Assembly (NCBI GenBank): GCA_002716385.1
Contig: PBAX01000008.1
Coordinates: forward strand, 62,001-126,000
Length of the DNA: 64,000 bases
Reading direction: 5' to 3'
DNA from: Phycisphaerae bacterium
GTDB taxonomy: Bacteria; Planctomycetota; Phycisphaerae; Phycisphaerales; SM1A02
Below are positions 63,422-64,000 of this stretch, in pieces. Position numbers and translations under genes: made by a program. Numbering within the stretch: position 1 is the stretch's first letter; each line of letters starts with the position of its first letter. The notes below the pieces were generated by a model, which was not told the DNA's origin, did not search any database, and saw nothing but the letters and a program-made list of their open reading frames with translations.

Positions 63422-64000
63422 GTGTCTCACGAACTCTTTGACCGTCATAGCAAGACCCTGAATGCCGCCTTGGAAGCCATCGAAACCCGCGCTTTCTGGG
63501 CGGCCTACCCCGAAGTTCCCAGCGGCAAGATCTACGGGGAGACAGCGCGTGAGGATGGCCTCAACGCCTGGAAAGCTAGACTCGGCAAGAAGGCGGATAC
63601 GCAGCAGCCCGGTACTCAGGGCTGGGTCGGCGGCGAAGTATCGCCATACGGTGTCGAACTCGGTACCGAATACCCCTCACCTGATCTCGACGTACTTGTT
63701 CCAGCCGCGGTCGAATCGATGAAGAGCTGGAAGAGGGCTGACGCGAAGACGAGGACGGGCGTGTGTCTGGAGATTCTCGATCGCTTGAACAAGCGTTCAT
63801 TCGAGATGGGCTTCGCGGTGATGCACACCACCGGTCAAGGGTTCATGATGGCATTTCAGGCAGGTGGTCCTCATGCGCAGGATCGTGGTCTGGAGGCGGT
63901 TGCCTGTGCCTGGCGTGAAATGACCCGTTGCCCTTCGAATGCCACCTGGAGCAAGCGGGTCTCCAAGACGGACACGGTGACGCTGAACAAGACCTATCGG
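63422..64000 (+). CDS. paaN: PaaN-type aldehyde dehydrogenase, 3' truncated by window end
   Basis: 193 codons from GTG 63422, running off the window. AAGGA lies nine bases upstream. VSPYGVELG, GVCLEILDRLNKRSFEM, MHTTGQGFMMAFQAGGPH and DRGLEAVACAWREM match the N-terminal part of the PaaN family (phenylacetate degradation, ring-opening aldehyde dehydrogenase type). It is divergent from the permease, with 138 bases between. Catalytic Cys is not yet reached. Whether a phenylacetate pathway follows cannot be seen. Confidence 0.88.
   Translation, partial: MSHELFDRHSKTLNAALEAIETRAFWAAYPEVPSGKIYGETAREDGLNAWKARLGKKADTQQPGTQGWVGGEVSPYGVELGTEYPSPDLDVLVPAAVESMKSWKRADAKTRTGVCLEILDRLNKRSFEMGFAVMHTTGQGFMMAFQAGGPHAQDRGLEAVACAWREMTRCPSNATWSKRVSKTDTVTLNKTYR

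Overview
The window looks like chromosomal DNA of a planctomycete of class Phycisphaerae, probably marine. The evidence is: GC-rich coding sequence; secreted proteins with Cys-rich GACC repeats that end in paired Ca-binding dockerin-like loops (GDVNGD..INVDDLL type); a PknB-like Ser/Thr kinase followed by a transmembrane segment and TPR-like helices; a SMUG1-type uracil-DNA glycosylase; and several GTG or TTG starts. I see no prophage, insertion sequence or CRISPR array. Genes are dense, and convergent neighbours often abut or overlap.

Layout. 0.1-4.8 kb: STAS protein, BamE-like lipoprotein, a PlsC+GNAT acyltransferase resembling OlsF ornithine-lipid synthase whose leader carries a terminator hairpin, a 47-residue membrane peptide, and a DUF669-like protein with an SSB-like C-terminal tip. 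4.85-14.4 kb: GT4 glycosyltransferase, AmpG-like transporter, MHS-family MFS transporter, PqiA-like protein coupled to SMUG1 glycosylase, a second GT4 enzyme and an ArnT-like glycosyltransferase. 14.4-18.4 kb: GTPase YchF, a TerB-COQ4 fusion, a pair of overlapping fluoride channel genes (crcB), and a lipoprotein. 18.7-26.1 kb: secreted metzincin protease, VOC protein, DUF2237 protein, an HPPD-like dioxygenase overlapping a DJ-1 family gene, and a three-gene LemA operon.

26.2-37.1 kb: lipoprotein with coiled coil and C-terminal membrane anchor, FAS1-CIA30 fusion, homocysteine S-methyltransferase, then a minus-strand block of RND adaptor, RND pump, His-rich lipoprotein, glycine-zipper peptide and MscS channel. 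37.3-47.9 kb: fatty acid desaturase, SDR without the catalytic Tyr, renalase-like FAD enzyme, DinB-like protein, a secreted tandem-EEP phosphoesterase next to a LamG/purple-acid-phosphatase-like enzyme, a long unknown exported protein and DUF2891. 48.0-64.0 kb: a 1308-residue secreted LNR/GACC/FG-GAP protein divergent from the kinase, peroxiredoxin, glpK-glpD, tRNA-Arg(CCT), a TPR protein, DUF308 protein, small RHH-like protein, an APC permease fused to EIIA-like and TrkA-C domains, and the start of paaN.

The genes with coherent joint roles are: glpK-glpD (glycerol to dihydroxyacetone phosphate); the two secreted phosphoesterases (extracellular phosphate release); the RND block (envelope efflux and pressure control); the two crcB genes (fluoride export, probably as a heterodimer); and the glycosyltransferase/transporter genes (envelope glycan assembly). 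All function calls come from motif recognition by eye, with no database search.
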